From Pirellula sp. (GTDB lineage Bacteria; Planctomycetota; Planctomycetia; Pirellulales; Pirellulaceae), in the NCBI GenBank assembly GCA_021300155.1, contig JAJTID010000019.1, positions 1-41,765 of the forward strand: a stretch of DNA of 41,765 nucleotides, written 5' to 3'. A model generated the notes under the pieces. It saw only the letters and a program-made list of their open reading frames with translations. It had not been told where the DNA came from and searched no databases. Below are positions 33,618 to 41,765 of this stretch, piece by piece (the stretch's first letter is position 1; each line of letters begins with the position of its first letter). The translations under genes and the position numbers were made by a program.

Positions 33618-34694
33618 ATGTCCATGTTGATTTTGTGCGCCATTGTTGGTGTTTTGCTTTGCCTAACCTGTATCTTCTTCTTGTTGGCACACCCAATGAT
33701 TTGTGTGGTCCAATGCGCATTCTCCAAAGAACTTTCGGGCGGTCAGAAAGCACTATGGATCTTTCTTTCGCTTTTGTTTGGCATCGTAGGTTCACTGCCG
33801 TATGCTTTAATTGGTAGTGGCTCTGCCAGGATGCGTTCCCTGACATGGAATGGAATAAAGCTTGGTGCGTTAAACCTGTTGCTCGCCGTAGGCGTTTTCG
33901 CAGCCACTCCCGAAATTCGCAATGGTCTCGGCGTTTCCCTAGGTGACGAATCTATGTCGCCCGTGGTCTTTGATTCGGCGGAGATGAGTGCTTCCCTAGG
34001 CGAGATATCTGCAATCCTAGAAGAGCATTCCAATGCTCTGCTCCAACCCGAGGAACCTCGATTCGTCAGTGTAGTAAATCCTGAACCAGCGACCGAAAAC
34101 ACACCGAACTCCGGCGTCACAGTGGAAATCGATCCTACGGTTCAAAATAATGCAGCGAACACAACCTTCCTCGACGACTTGGTTGGAGCTGCTGTTGAGG
34201 TTGGTGATGAACCCAAAGACAAGTGGCTTCCCGAAGAGAACGCAGATGCCTTCACAACTCAAGAAAATACAGATCGTAAAGAAATCGCAGGGAGCCCAGA
34301 TAACGCAGCGAGGATAGAAAATACAGAGAGCCTGGACAACACCGATCGCAAAGAAAGCACAGAGAACCAAGATAGCGTGGTAAACATGCCACTCGAAACG
34401 ATCACTACGATGGAATCGACAACATCTCTGGAACCATCGATTGCCGCGAAGCTTCAAGACGATCTACTTCCGGGGCGTGATTCATCCGAAACACAAACGA
34501 CAGATCTTGTAACTCCATCAAAAACAGAACCTCGCGATCCGCCACTTTCCACCATGCCCAAATGCGAGACGCCTTCGAAAAACAAACCCATCAATCGATA
34601 CCGTCCAGAAGGCTACGATGTTGTAGAGGCTACATTGCCAAACAGGACGACGCCACAATCGCTCAAGGTTCGCAATCGCTACACGAACCCGTAG
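33618..34694 (+). CDS. Membrane protein with long acidic, polar C-terminal tail (unknown)
   Basis: A 358-residue protein that I do not recognise. The first 95 residues hold three hydrophobic helices (LILCAIVGVLLCLTCIFFLLA, ALWIFLSLLFGIVGSLPYALI, LGALNLLLAVGVFAA). The rest is low-complexity, rich in Glu, Asp, Thr, Asn and Pro. It contains imperfect direct repeats (ENTDRKE, IENTES, NTDRKEST, around residues 215-255). The tail is probably unstructured. Two starts, ATG 33618 and ATG 33624, are possible behind a GGGG ribosome site. It is convergent with the serine dehydratase gene, 40 bases apart. Confidence 0.65.
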   Translation: MSMLILCAIVGVLLCLTCIFFLLAHPMICVVQCAFSKELSGGQKALWIFLSLLFGIVGSLPYALIGSGSARMRSLTWNGIKLGALNLLLAVGVFAATPEIRNGLGVSLGDESMSPVVFDSAEMSASLGEISAILEEHSNALLQPEEPRFVSVVNPEPATENTPNSGVTVEIDPTVQNNAANTTFLDDLVGAAVEVGDEPKDKWLPEENADAFTTQENTDRKEIAGSPDNAARIENTESLDNTDRKESTENQDSVVNMPLETITTMESTTSLEPSIAAKLQDDLLPGRDSSETQTTDLVTPSKTEPRDPPLSTMPKCETPSKNKPINRYRPEGYDVVEATLPNRTTPQSLKVRNRYTNP

Positions 34695-34734
34695 TGAATC
34701 CCTGCTACAGTCCAAGAAACGATTGCCAATCCGG

Positions 34735-36219
34735 TTAACAATCCACGACATTGACCGCTAGACCGCCAAGCGACGTCTCTTTGTATTTGACTTGCATATC
34801 GACGCCAGTCTGACGCATGGTCTCGATCACTCGATCGAGCGAAACAAAGTGTTGGCCATCTCCGTAAAGGACTGCTAACCTGGCTGCGTTGATCGCTTTG
34901 GTGGCACCCATCGTGTTTCTCTCGATGCATGGTACTTGTACTAAGCCACGTACGGGATCGCATGTGAGGCCGAGATTATGCTCCATTCCAATCTCCGCGG
35001 CATTCTCGATCTGCTCGATGGTGCCACCCATACATGCAGCGAGCCCTGCGGCCGCCATGCTACATGCCACACCCACTTCACCCTGGCATCCCATCTCGGC
35101 CGCCGACAAAGACGCATTTCGCTTATACAATAGTCCAATGGCACCCGCCGTCTTCAAGAAGCGATACATTCCTTCTCGGTTCGCACCTGGATAGAACAAC
35201 ATGTAATAGGCGAGCACGGCGGGAATCACCCCAGCAGCTCCATTGGTCGGAGCGGTCACGACTTTGCCACCAGCCGCATTCTCTTCGTTGACCGCCAATG
35301 CAAAGAGGCTTACCCAGTCGAGTTGCTGAAGCGGATCGGTGAACGGATGATTTTGGTTTTGGACCAACAACAAATCGCTGGGACATTGCGGTTTCGCCGG
35401 AAAGCGCACCGTGAGCTGTTGGAAAATCTTCGGCGCGCGACGCACGACACGAAGAGAGCCCGGCAATAGACCGCTCGATTGACACCCGCGATCGATACAT
35501 TTGCGCATCACATCCCACAAATGATCCAATTGCTCCGAAATTTGTAACGGAGTTCGCTTGGTCTGCTCGTTGGCATCGATAAGCTGCTCCATGGTCAATC
35601 CTGCGGAACGGCACATCGCAAGCAACTCGGCTGCCGACCGAAATGGAAACGGAACCGTATCGCTCGACGATTCTACTGTCTGTGCGTTGCTCTGAAGCAG
35701 CTCCTTCATGCCAGCACGATCGTAAACAAATCCGCCCCCTGTCGAGAAGTAATCTTCTTCGAGCAACACGCGGTTCCCCTGAGAATGCGCTGGGGACATA
35801 CGTTCGACCAGTCGGAACCGCATGGCGTTCGGGTGTTCTGGCATCGTGTCATTTCGCAACCATTTCAGATCGGTCGCTTCTACAAACGGGATGGGGATTT
35901 CACCTCCCAATCGGAGTGTTTTTTCCTCTCTCGCCCGCTTCACACTCTCGGAAATCTCATGCGGCTCACTGGTAGCAGGTAAGCATCCCGATAGCCCCGC
36001 GAGTATGGCCATGTCCGTTGCGTGGCCGATACCGGTCAGCGCGAGCGAACCATACAGCTCTACTTCAATCGTAATCAACGACGGATCCCAACGGGCTCCG
36101 TTCGCCTTCAAGAAAGCGACCGCTTGCTGCGCAAATCGATTGGCCCCAACCATCGGGCCGACGGTATGCGAACTGGATGGACCGACACCAACTTTGAAAA
36201 GATCAAAGATGCTAATCAT
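34735..36219 (-). CDS. sdaA: L-serine ammonia-lyase, iron-sulfur, single chain
   Basis: A 494-residue type 1 L-serine dehydratase converting L-serine to pyruvate and ammonia. The N-terminal beta domain starts [22 protein letters not shown], the typical substrate-binding opening. The alpha domain has [14 protein letters not shown] and the cysteines expected to hold the [4Fe-4S] cluster ([33 protein letters not shown]). Fused alpha-beta chains like this match the proteobacterial SdaA arrangement. The ATG overlaps the stop of the small upstream gene (ATGA), so translation is coupled. It is cytosolic. Confidence 0.95.
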   Translation of the reverse strand: MISIFDLFKVGVGPSSSHTVGPMVGANRFAQQAVAFLKANGARWDPSLITIEVELYGSLALTGIGHATDMAILAGLSGCLPATSEPHEISESVKRAREEKTLRLGGEIPIPFVEATDLKWLRNDTMPEHPNAMRFRLVERMSPAHSQGNRVLLEEDYFSTGGGFVYDRAGMKELLQSNAQTVESSSDTVPFPFRSAAELLAMCRSAGLTMEQLIDANEQTKRTPLQISEQLDHLWDVMRKCIDRGCQSSGLLPGSLRVVRRAPKIFQQLTVRFPAKPQCPSDLLLVQNQNHPFTDPLQQLDWVSLFALAVNEENAAGGKVVTAPTNGAAGVIPAVLAYYMLFYPGANREGMYRFLKTAGAIGLLYKRNASLSAAEMGCQGEVGVACSMAAAGLAACMGGTIEQIENAAEIGMEHNLGLTCDPVRGLVQVPCIERNTMGATKAINAARLAVLYGDGQHFVSLDRVIETMRQTGVDMQVKYKETSLGGLAVNVVDC

Positions 36220-36467
36220 GATTCTTGATCGCGGTCATCAAAGACTTTCTTTTCGAAACTGCGTATCAGTTCCGTCGCTTCTTGTAGGCCAGCAATCAAT
36301 CTCGACAACGTTTCATCGCAAGTGCTAAGATATTCTTCATGAAACTTATCTGCTGTTTCATCGCTCCACGACTCTGCGACCGTAGCTTTGGCTTCACGCC
36401 ATCGATGAAGCTGACTTCGAAGTTGAGTAATCGCACCCTGAAGATCGTGTCGGCATCGAGTAGACAT
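36216..36467 (-). CDS. Small helical protein resembling WXG100 (ESAT-6-like)
   Basis: An 83-residue protein predicted as two long helices with a turn at about residues 33-38. The turn reads ESWSDETADKF, with a Trp-x-Asp at the bend, and the second helix has the pattern LSRLIAGLQEATELIRSFEKKV. This layout is the WXG100 hairpin, where W-x-G sits between two amphipathic helices; Asp replaces Gly here. No signal peptide is present. It lies two bases after the ABC ATPase gene and overlaps sdaA by four. No ESX/T7SS ATPase is in the window, so the likeness may be structural convergence only. Confidence 0.55.
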   Translation of the reverse strand: MSTRCRHDLQGAITQLRSQLHRWREAKATVAESWSDETADKFHEEYLSTCDETLSRLIAGLQEATELIRSFEKKVFDDRDQES

Positions 36468-36469
36468 AA

Positions 36470-37408
36470 CTAGATCTTGGCTCCAGCACCTTTGGTAAAG
36501 GCCATGAACGCAGACTCGAGATTGATTTCCTCTTCAGCAAATTTGCGAATTCGTATTCCACTCGAAATCAATGCAGAGGCCAAGTCGGAATAATCCTCTA
36601 CGGTTGTCTTGATGAGAACGCGAAGCTGTCTCCCTTTTACCTCGACCGAATCGGTGGCAGTCTGCTGCTCCAATATCTTCGCTGCTGCTTCAGTTTGTGA
36701 TGGATCTGCGGTCTCAATCAACAATACCACGTTCGGTCGGACTTTGCGAATGATGGAGTTCACATCATCATTTGCAATCAGAACCCCCGAATCGATAATC
36801 CCTACCTTGTTACAAACGTCTGCCAGTTCTGGGAGAATGTGACTGCTCACGATAATCGTCTTTCCCATTCCTCCAAGGCGACGCATCAGCGCTCGCATTT
36901 CGATTCGAGCCCGCGGGTCCAATCCACTCAGTGGCTCGTCCAGTAACAGCACCGCGGGATCGTGTAACAACACGCGAGCCAAACCCAATCGTTGTGTTTG
37001 CCCACGGGAAAGTGTGTTGGCAAATGCGTCGCGTTTGAAATCCAAATCGACCACCTCCAGCATCTCATTGCATCGTTTGCGTCGAGCTTGGGGGGCAATT
37101 CGATAGGCAGCGGCAAAAAACTCTAGATACTCAATGACGGTCATGTCGTCATACACACCAAAAAAATCAGGCATGTATCCGACAAGACGTCGAATCTCTT
37201 TCGGATGGGTATAGATCGAATGACCGCACACATAGGCTTCACCATAGGTCGGCGTTAGCAACGTGGCGATGATGCGCATCGTCGTCGTTTTTCCTGCACC
37301 GTTTGGGCCGATAAACCCAAACAAATCCCCTTGCCCTAAGTCGAGATCGATATCTCGAATGGCATACATCTCATCATATTTTTTTGTGAGTTGCGATGCT
37401 TTGATCAC
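36470..37408 (-). CDS. ABC transporter ATP-binding protein (ABC-2/GldA-like)
   Basis: A 312-residue ATPase. Walker A is GPNGAGKTT (about residues 34-42), the signature is LSRGQTQRL, and Walker B is VLLLDEPLSGLDP, followed by the switch His in SSHILPE. The C-terminal about 90 residues form an extra regulatory-type domain (ETADPSQTE onward) like that of ABC-2 exporters and the GldA group. The expected permease is not in this window: the upstream partner gene has two membrane helices but is not a normal ABC permease. It begins three bases after the stop of the large envelope protein gene, so the two form an operon. Confidence 0.88.
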   Translation of the reverse strand: MIKASQLTKKYDEMYAIRDIDLDLGQGDLFGFIGPNGAGKTTTMRIIATLLTPTYGEAYVCGHSIYTHPKEIRRLVGYMPDFFGVYDDMTVIEYLEFFAAAYRIAPQARRKRCNEMLEVVDLDFKRDAFANTLSRGQTQRLGLARVLLHDPAVLLLDEPLSGLDPRARIEMRALMRRLGGMGKTIIVSSHILPELADVCNKVGIIDSGVLIANDDVNSIIRKVRPNVVLLIETADPSQTEAAAKILEQQTATDSVEVKGRQLRVLIKTTVEDYSDLASALISSGIRIRKFAEEEINLESAFMAFTKGAGAKI

Positions 37409-37411
37409 GGG

Positions 37412-39679
37412 TCACTCGCTGTCTGGTTTCTGGGATGTGTTCTTCGAGGGTTTCGCAACGGGCAGCACGATTCGAACAAACGTGGCTTGAGTTCCACGAA
37501 CCGTTTCTACATCGAGGCCATTGCGTTGAATTTGCCATGTCAATTGAGGCTTCTCTAGCTCCGCAAAAAGAATGGCTCTATCGGTCCGCAGCAACTCACT
37601 CTGATCGAGATGCGCAAGATACCGATTGATCATCCCCGTGTAAGAGCTACCTCCAGCCGATCGATGAAACGCTAGAATCTCTGCTAACCTCTTTACATCG
37701 GATGTGTCCGTTGGGTTCCATGCAACACTCTGATCTTTGCCGTCTACATTGATTCGACGCTGTAGCTTTCGAGTCAGGTCCTTTGGAACAATCGCCACGG
37801 AGAAACTAGAACGTTCTCCCGGTCGAATCTTGAGGGGCAAGGAATAAAATCTTCCACGATAAAGCAACTGCCCGTTCAGCAAGTCCACCGGTAAAGCGTT
37901 AGTAACAGACCCATTGAGAAGATCGACAGCACCCGGAATGTTTTCTAGCTTTGAAAAATCGAGCGATTCGGCGAGATCGTCGGTCCAGCTACATTCCATG
38001 GCTTTTGTGCCCGCTTCGGGTATGCCTAGACTGTTCCACTGGGATTGAATGGAAGCCATCGAAGAGCCCGAGTTTTGGATGGATCGTACAATTTCATAGG
38101 GTGGAAGAATTCGATCGGTCGCGATCGTAGAATCGAAACCACCCAGCGATTTTCCTGGTTGCCCAAACCAATCTAGCAGGATCTGCGGCAAACGTTTCGA
38201 CGATCTGGACGATTCGCTTTGAGGACCGCTCTGCAATAACCCCAGCATTCCTTCCGGATTCGATCTAGTCTCGATTTGAAACTCGCCGCGCTTGCCGGCG
38301 TACATATGCGCGTAAGCATGACCCTGAATCCGCCGCGACTCGACGTCAATGTTGACGATCTCTAGATAGTTCAAATTCGGCGACACCGGCTTCCATCGCC
38401 TTTGAAGCGAAATCAATAAGCTACAACAACCGACAGAAACCAACAAAAGTGTCACCCACGTAGCGCGAGGCTTCCTCCAACGCTTGGAAATCAAAAAGTA
38501 ATCGATTGGCCCCAGGATCAATAACAACACTCCGAGAATCGCCGACATCTGCGTCAAGTCACCGATCTTGAGTTCGTCGTATCGATCCAACGTACTGTTC
38601 AACTGCACACTGAGATCTTCGACCGTGCTGTTCTTCAAACTGCTACTGCGAACTTCCCATTGGTCGTTGATCAATAACTTCATCAATGCGATTTGCCCCG
38701 CCCAGGCACGGATCGCATCCGAGTCCAACTCTGTAGCCAGAAATTTCACTTTGCCCAGCCCGATCGACCATTTCGCAAGAAGAGGGTAGCGATTCCGTTC
38801 TGGAGTTTGACCAAATAGTTCTGGTACCTGTTGGCTATCCAACTGAACCATGGCAGAAGCAATCGGCTTTAATGGGCTCTGCGAATTAAGAAATGACTCC
38901 AATGGCCCTGGGCTACAACGATCTGCAATTCCGCTAAACCTGCCCGGTACTAATCTCGCAAAGGGTGCAACCCGAAACCATGCCTCGGCATTGGTTCCAA
39001 GAGTCAGAGCACATCGCCCTCCCTCAAGAACCCAATCCGAAATAGCGAGAGTCTGTGCTTGGGTAAGCGAATCGATCAAAGCTCGATTGCTTGAGGAAAA
39101 AATCAGTAAATCCACTCCGTGAAAACCAGCGGACGATTCTGGAATCGAAGTGGCCGATGTCAATTCGGAAGTGGAGTAATCGCCAAGCGTTCCCGTAACC
39201 GACCGCATCCCCGCCGTATCAAGCTGCATTCCTCGATTGCCAATCCCGACCACCCATGGTTGCTCTGCGGGGATCGCGATCCCCCTTTCCTCGGCAGTAA
39301 GGATATGCTGTTCTATCACACGCTTCGAATCGTAATCCAATACTCGGATTACAATCGGTCGGCCGCTTCTACCATGACGCGCGATCAAGGAAATGTCACT
39401 CGGCTTTCCTGCCTCTAACGCGACCCGCCATCGCTCGTCGCGGTAAACGACCGTGACGCCGTCTCCATCGACGGTCTGCAACTGCAGCTCAACAGTTTGA
39501 TTTCGTTCGGCAGGCGAAAACACCACGCGATGGGTCGTATCAAAGCCAACCTTCCAAGTCCCATCCAATCCAATTTGAACGGACTCTAAGAGAGAATTAG
39601 TCTCGGCGTGTACGCGGTTCTCCGAAAATGATCTAACAAAAACACTAAATAAACAAAGCACCACGAGCCAATGCGTCAT
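37412..39679 (-). CDS. Large envelope-anchored protein, partner of ABC ATPase (unknown)
   Basis: A 755-residue protein starting at ATG 39677-39679, chosen because it opens a signal peptide (about 1-26, ending VHAE); a TTG 32 codons upstream would bury it. The exported part is beta-rich to about residue 110, then has a GATase1/DUF4350-like fold (VDLLIFSSSNRALIDSLTQAQTLAISDWVLEGGRCALTLG, about 190-230). Two transmembrane helices follow at about 379-396 and 405-424, with a basic loop SKRWRKPR between. The C-terminal part is again beta-rich. Similar proteins pair with ABC-2 exporters in planctomycetes, akin to GldG-type partners (inference). No enzymatic motif is seen. Confidence 0.72.
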   Translation of the reverse strand: MTHWLVVLCLFSVFVRSFSENRVHAETNSLLESVQIGLDGTWKVGFDTTHRVVFSPAERNQTVELQLQTVDGDGVTVVYRDERWRVALEAGKPSDISLIARHGRSGRPIVIRVLDYDSKRVIEQHILTAEERGIAIPAEQPWVVGIGNRGMQLDTAGMRSVTGTLGDYSTSELTSATSIPESSAGFHGVDLLIFSSSNRALIDSLTQAQTLAISDWVLEGGRCALTLGTNAEAWFRVAPFARLVPGRFSGIADRCSPGPLESFLNSQSPLKPIASAMVQLDSQQVPELFGQTPERNRYPLLAKWSIGLGKVKFLATELDSDAIRAWAGQIALMKLLINDQWEVRSSSLKNSTVEDLSVQLNSTLDRYDELKIGDLTQMSAILGVLLLILGPIDYFLISKRWRKPRATWVTLLLVSVGCCSLLISLQRRWKPVSPNLNYLEIVNIDVESRRIQGHAYAHMYAGKRGEFQIETRSNPEGMLGLLQSGPQSESSRSSKRLPQILLDWFGQPGKSLGGFDSTIATDRILPPYEIVRSIQNSGSSMASIQSQWNSLGIPEAGTKAMECSWTDDLAESLDFSKLENIPGAVDLLNGSVTNALPVDLLNGQLLYRGRFYSLPLKIRPGERSSFSVAIVPKDLTRKLQRRINVDGKDQSVAWNPTDTSDVKRLAEILAFHRSAGGSSYTGMINRYLAHLDQSELLRTDRAILFAELEKPQLTWQIQRNGLDVETVRGTQATFVRIVLPVAKPSKNTSQKPDSE

Positions 39680-39788
39680 GGTGCTTTGCAATGGGTTACG
39701 GAATTCGAGTCGTCTGACACCCCCGATCCGAGTTACCGATGTTAGTACGTTTCGAGGTCGGCAGAACACAAACAAATTCTTATCGTTC

Positions 39789-40790
39789 TTAATCGAGTCG
39801 CTTTACTTGAATATTTCGGAAGTAAACCTTGCTCCCTGGATCGTGAGCTTGGAGGGCGAAAGTGCCTTCGTCTAGTTTACGGGTAAAGTCCTTTCCGGCC
39901 TCTTGGTTGGCTGGCTCTTCGTACTCTACTTGCGTCTTTCCATCGACCTTGAGGGTGACCTTCTTGCCTTGGACAATGACTTCCTGAGTGTACCATACGT
40001 TATCTTTTGCTGCCGGTTCTTTCACGTCCTTTACTGCATAAAGACTGCTGGTGCGGCGCGGATCTTTGTCGTACGAATTGTTCACCTGGACTTCGAAACC
40101 GTACTTGGGCCAGCCGGTTTCTTGAAATTTGGTATGGAAATAGATACCGGCGTTCGAATTTGGCATCGTTTTGACTTCAGCCTTCAAGTGAAAGTTCTTG
40201 AATGGCTTCTCGTCACCCACGTAGAAAAGGTGGCTGCGATCTCCCTTGCATACAATGACACCGTCCTCGATCGACCAGCTTTTGTCGTTCTCGTTGATCT
40301 TCCAGCCCGCCATGGATTTGCCATCAAACAGAGGCTTGAAGTCGGCTTCTACGGGTGAAACAAAGGAAATCAACTTGTCGGTGGTACGTTTCCCTTCGAC
40401 GTTGCCCCCAGGTAGTTCGCCAGCCTTGATCTTTTCACCGAAAGTCTTTTTTTCGCCATCCTTCTTGAGCTCTTCAACCTTCTTAAAGATTGCTTCTATT
40501 TCTTTTTTGGCTTTTTCCGGATCGCTCTTCAATAGTGGCTTCAAAACTTCTTTATCCAAGCCAGCATGCTCAAGTGCATCACCGTAAGGATTGTGCTTTT
40601 TCTTGTTTTCACCCTGTATGTGGCAAACGTTGCACTTTGCTTCGCCAACGAGTTTCTTGAATTCTTCGCTTTTGCTGGATTCTGCATAGTATTTTCCAAA
40701 CGCCTCGCCAAACTCCTTAATGGCGAATGCATTCTGTGACGACAGAGCGGAACTCAAAACGACGGCGCAACCGACAATCAACTTACGCAT
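39789..40790 (-). CDS. DUF1080 protein with N-terminal CXXCH motif
   Basis: A 333-residue exported protein starting at ATG 40788-40790, with a signal peptide (about 1-24, ending NAFA). A short helical region carries CNVCH (haem c-type motif), followed by NPYGDALEHAGL and a Lys/Glu-rich linker. The last about 190 residues are a DUF1080 (3-keto-disaccharide hydrolase-like) beta-sandwich: FKPLFDGKSMAGWKINENDKSW, NSNAGIYFHTKF, TWY-like WYTQEVIVQG and FRNIQVKRL. DUF1080 domains bind or hydrolyse glycosides. The haem is inferred from one CXXCH only. It is a planctomycete hallmark, probably a monocistronic gene. Confidence 0.85.
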   Translation of the reverse strand: MRKLIVGCAVVLSSALSSQNAFAIKEFGEAFGKYYAESSKSEEFKKLVGEAKCNVCHIQGENKKKHNPYGDALEHAGLDKEVLKPLLKSDPEKAKKEIEAIFKKVEELKKDGEKKTFGEKIKAGELPGGNVEGKRTTDKLISFVSPVEADFKPLFDGKSMAGWKINENDKSWSIEDGVIVCKGDRSHLFYVGDEKPFKNFHLKAEVKTMPNSNAGIYFHTKFQETGWPKYGFEVQVNNSYDKDPRRTSSLYAVKDVKEPAAKDNVWYTQEVIVQGKKVTLKVDGKTQVEYEEPANQEAGKDFTRKLDEGTFALQAHDPGSKVYFRNIQVKRLD

Positions 40791-40938
40791 AGGGTTCGAA
40801 ACTCCAGGTGGGTAGGTGGGTCCAAGGGACCGAAACATAGGAAATTCCAGGGACAAGTCTTCCGAGCAACCTCAGATTTAAATGAACGACCGGCCCAATG
40901 TCAAACGCTGAGTGCAATTATCATCCCGCACTCGCAAA

Positions 40939-41523
40939 CTAGCCCCGATTTTTTTCCAAAACGACCATCATAATCAAAGAAAGTAATGCACGCAGTTCGT
41001 CGTCTTCGTCCAACTCGGTGAGTTTTTCAATGACAAAGTATCGTTCGAAAACGGAAGGCTTCTTCACAATACGAAAAGCATTACTCCCGTCCGCCATCTT
41101 GATGAGATACGAAGGATTCAACAGGTAGAGGAACAGAAAACCGACGATCGGAATCTCGCCAAGCAAGGATTCGATCACTTTCTTCCACGGGTCCTCTTCC
41201 TGGATCACCATGTCGATTTGATTGTTCTCAATCACTTCGTAATGTGCAGACCAAAGCGATCGCATCCCGCGTCGCCGTACGGCTCCCCAATCTGTTCCAT
41301 CGGCGCCAGTGAAGTGATAGTTTGCCGAGAAATCAATCACGCGGTCGGCGTTGATCTCGAACAGCTTCTTGCTCTGTGAGGAGTCAGAGAAAACCTCGAT
41401 CTTTTCCTTCAAGCGAAACATCTTTTGTTTCACAAACAGGATCGAGCTTCCTGCAGCATCCCTGACGGTGATTTGCTGCGACAAACTAAACAAAGTAAAC
41501 CGCATCTCCAGCGGATACTGCAT
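40939..41523 (-). CDS. LURP-one-related (tubby-like fold) protein
   Basis: A 194-residue protein matching the LURP-one-related/scramblase-like family. It starts with strand MRFTLFSLSQQITVRDAAGSSILFVKQKMFRLKEKIEVFSD and continues with the repeated beta-hairpins of a 12-stranded barrel, ending in a helix (DELRALLSLIMMVVLEKNRG) that would sit in the barrel. A hydrophobic segment (IPIVGFLFLYLLNPSYLI) interrupts the middle. Function in bacteria is unknown; the fold is thought to bind lipid or nucleotide ligands. A second in-frame ATG six codons in (residue 7, MRFTLF) is possible. Its promoter must lie in 41524-41765, where I see no recognisable element. Confidence 0.75.
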   Translation of the reverse strand: MQYPLEMRFTLFSLSQQITVRDAAGSSILFVKQKMFRLKEKIEVFSDSSQSKKLFEINADRVIDFSANYHFTGADGTDWGAVRRRGMRSLWSAHYEVIENNQIDMVIQEEDPWKKVIESLLGEIPIVGFLFLYLLNPSYLIKMADGSNAFRIVKKPSVFERYFVIEKLTELDEDDELRALLSLIMMVVLEKNRG

Positions 41524-41765
41524 GGTTCAAACTCCTAATGAAATGGACTGACGATGCGGGCCGTAAGGCATTACCTACTTTGGGCTCAACCGACAAACGT
41601 CACGGTTTGACTGTAGCTTGGGATCATTGTCCCAGCCCTTTGAAGGTGAATCGACCTTTCCTGTTTTAGCTATTTTTGCCATTCTGTTGAAATGGAAGTC
41701 ACCTAAGGAAGGTGGATTAGCTAGAAAAGCGTTAGAACGTAGGAGTCAGCAAGATGTCAGGGAAG

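Noticed and set aside
40910-40933. GAGTGC/GCACTC hairpin just after the LURP-one-like gene as a terminator
   Set aside because: The stem has only six pairs, a 12-base loop and no T-run on the transcribed strand.

Overview
The window looks like chromosomal DNA of a planctomycete, probably in or near the Pirellulales. This rests on gene content, not a database search. The hallmarks are a giant surface protein with a LEPR-XLL-like N-terminus and a dockerin, Tat-exported Gfo/Idh/MocA and DUF3500 proteins, a DUF1080 protein with a haem-type CXXCH, a DUF3472 protein, a CotH protein with Gly/Pro/Met-rich tracts, a single-chain SecDF, and Gram-negative lipid A genes. I recognised no rRNA, tRNA, CRISPR array or transposase.

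Layout. Bases 1-5789 (minus strand) hold the accessory part. A large secreted polymorphic-toxin-like protein (dockerin, a (Asp-Pro-Ser)33 linker, Calx-beta-like domains, a HINT autoprotease and an AHH/HNH-like nuclease tip) is followed by two overlapping candidate immunity genes, an ankyrin-repeat protein and a SUFU-domain protein, and then by a glycosyltransferase cut by the window edge. Bases 6031-10023 carry a CobW/COG0523 metal-chaperone GTPase, a family-4 uracil-DNA glycosylase and, divergently, the ribosome-assembly GTPase Der with a long acidic tail. Bases 10045-13660 (minus) are a compact cassette: NodU-type carbamoyltransferase, SxtJ-like protein, DUF5989 protein and SGNH hydrolase, chained by overlapping stop/start codons. 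After a Tat-exported DUF3500 protein, bases 15224-19311 (plus) form a VTC-domain, DUF4956 and CotH operon.

Bases 20520-24158 (minus) are an outer-membrane biogenesis operon: Skp/OmpH-like chaperone, LpxC, LpxA and a GnnA-like oxidoreductase. A secreted M28 peptidase lies upstream on the same strand. Bases 26353-31506 (plus) carry YajC and SecDF, followed by a DUF3472 protein. A Tat-exported Gfo/Idh/MocA protein ends at a clear intrinsic terminator near 33100. The right end has a membrane protein with a long polar tail, then a minus-strand operon (a large envelope protein, an ABC ATPase, a small WXG100-like helical protein and L-serine dehydratase), a DUF1080/CXXCH protein and a LURP-one-like protein.

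The most interesting item is the left-end toxin locus. It combines HINT processing, a predicted nuclease tip and two different candidate immunity families with translational coupling. It also has a six-copy heptanucleotide repeat immediately inside the toxin start codon, which could make expression switchable by slippage.
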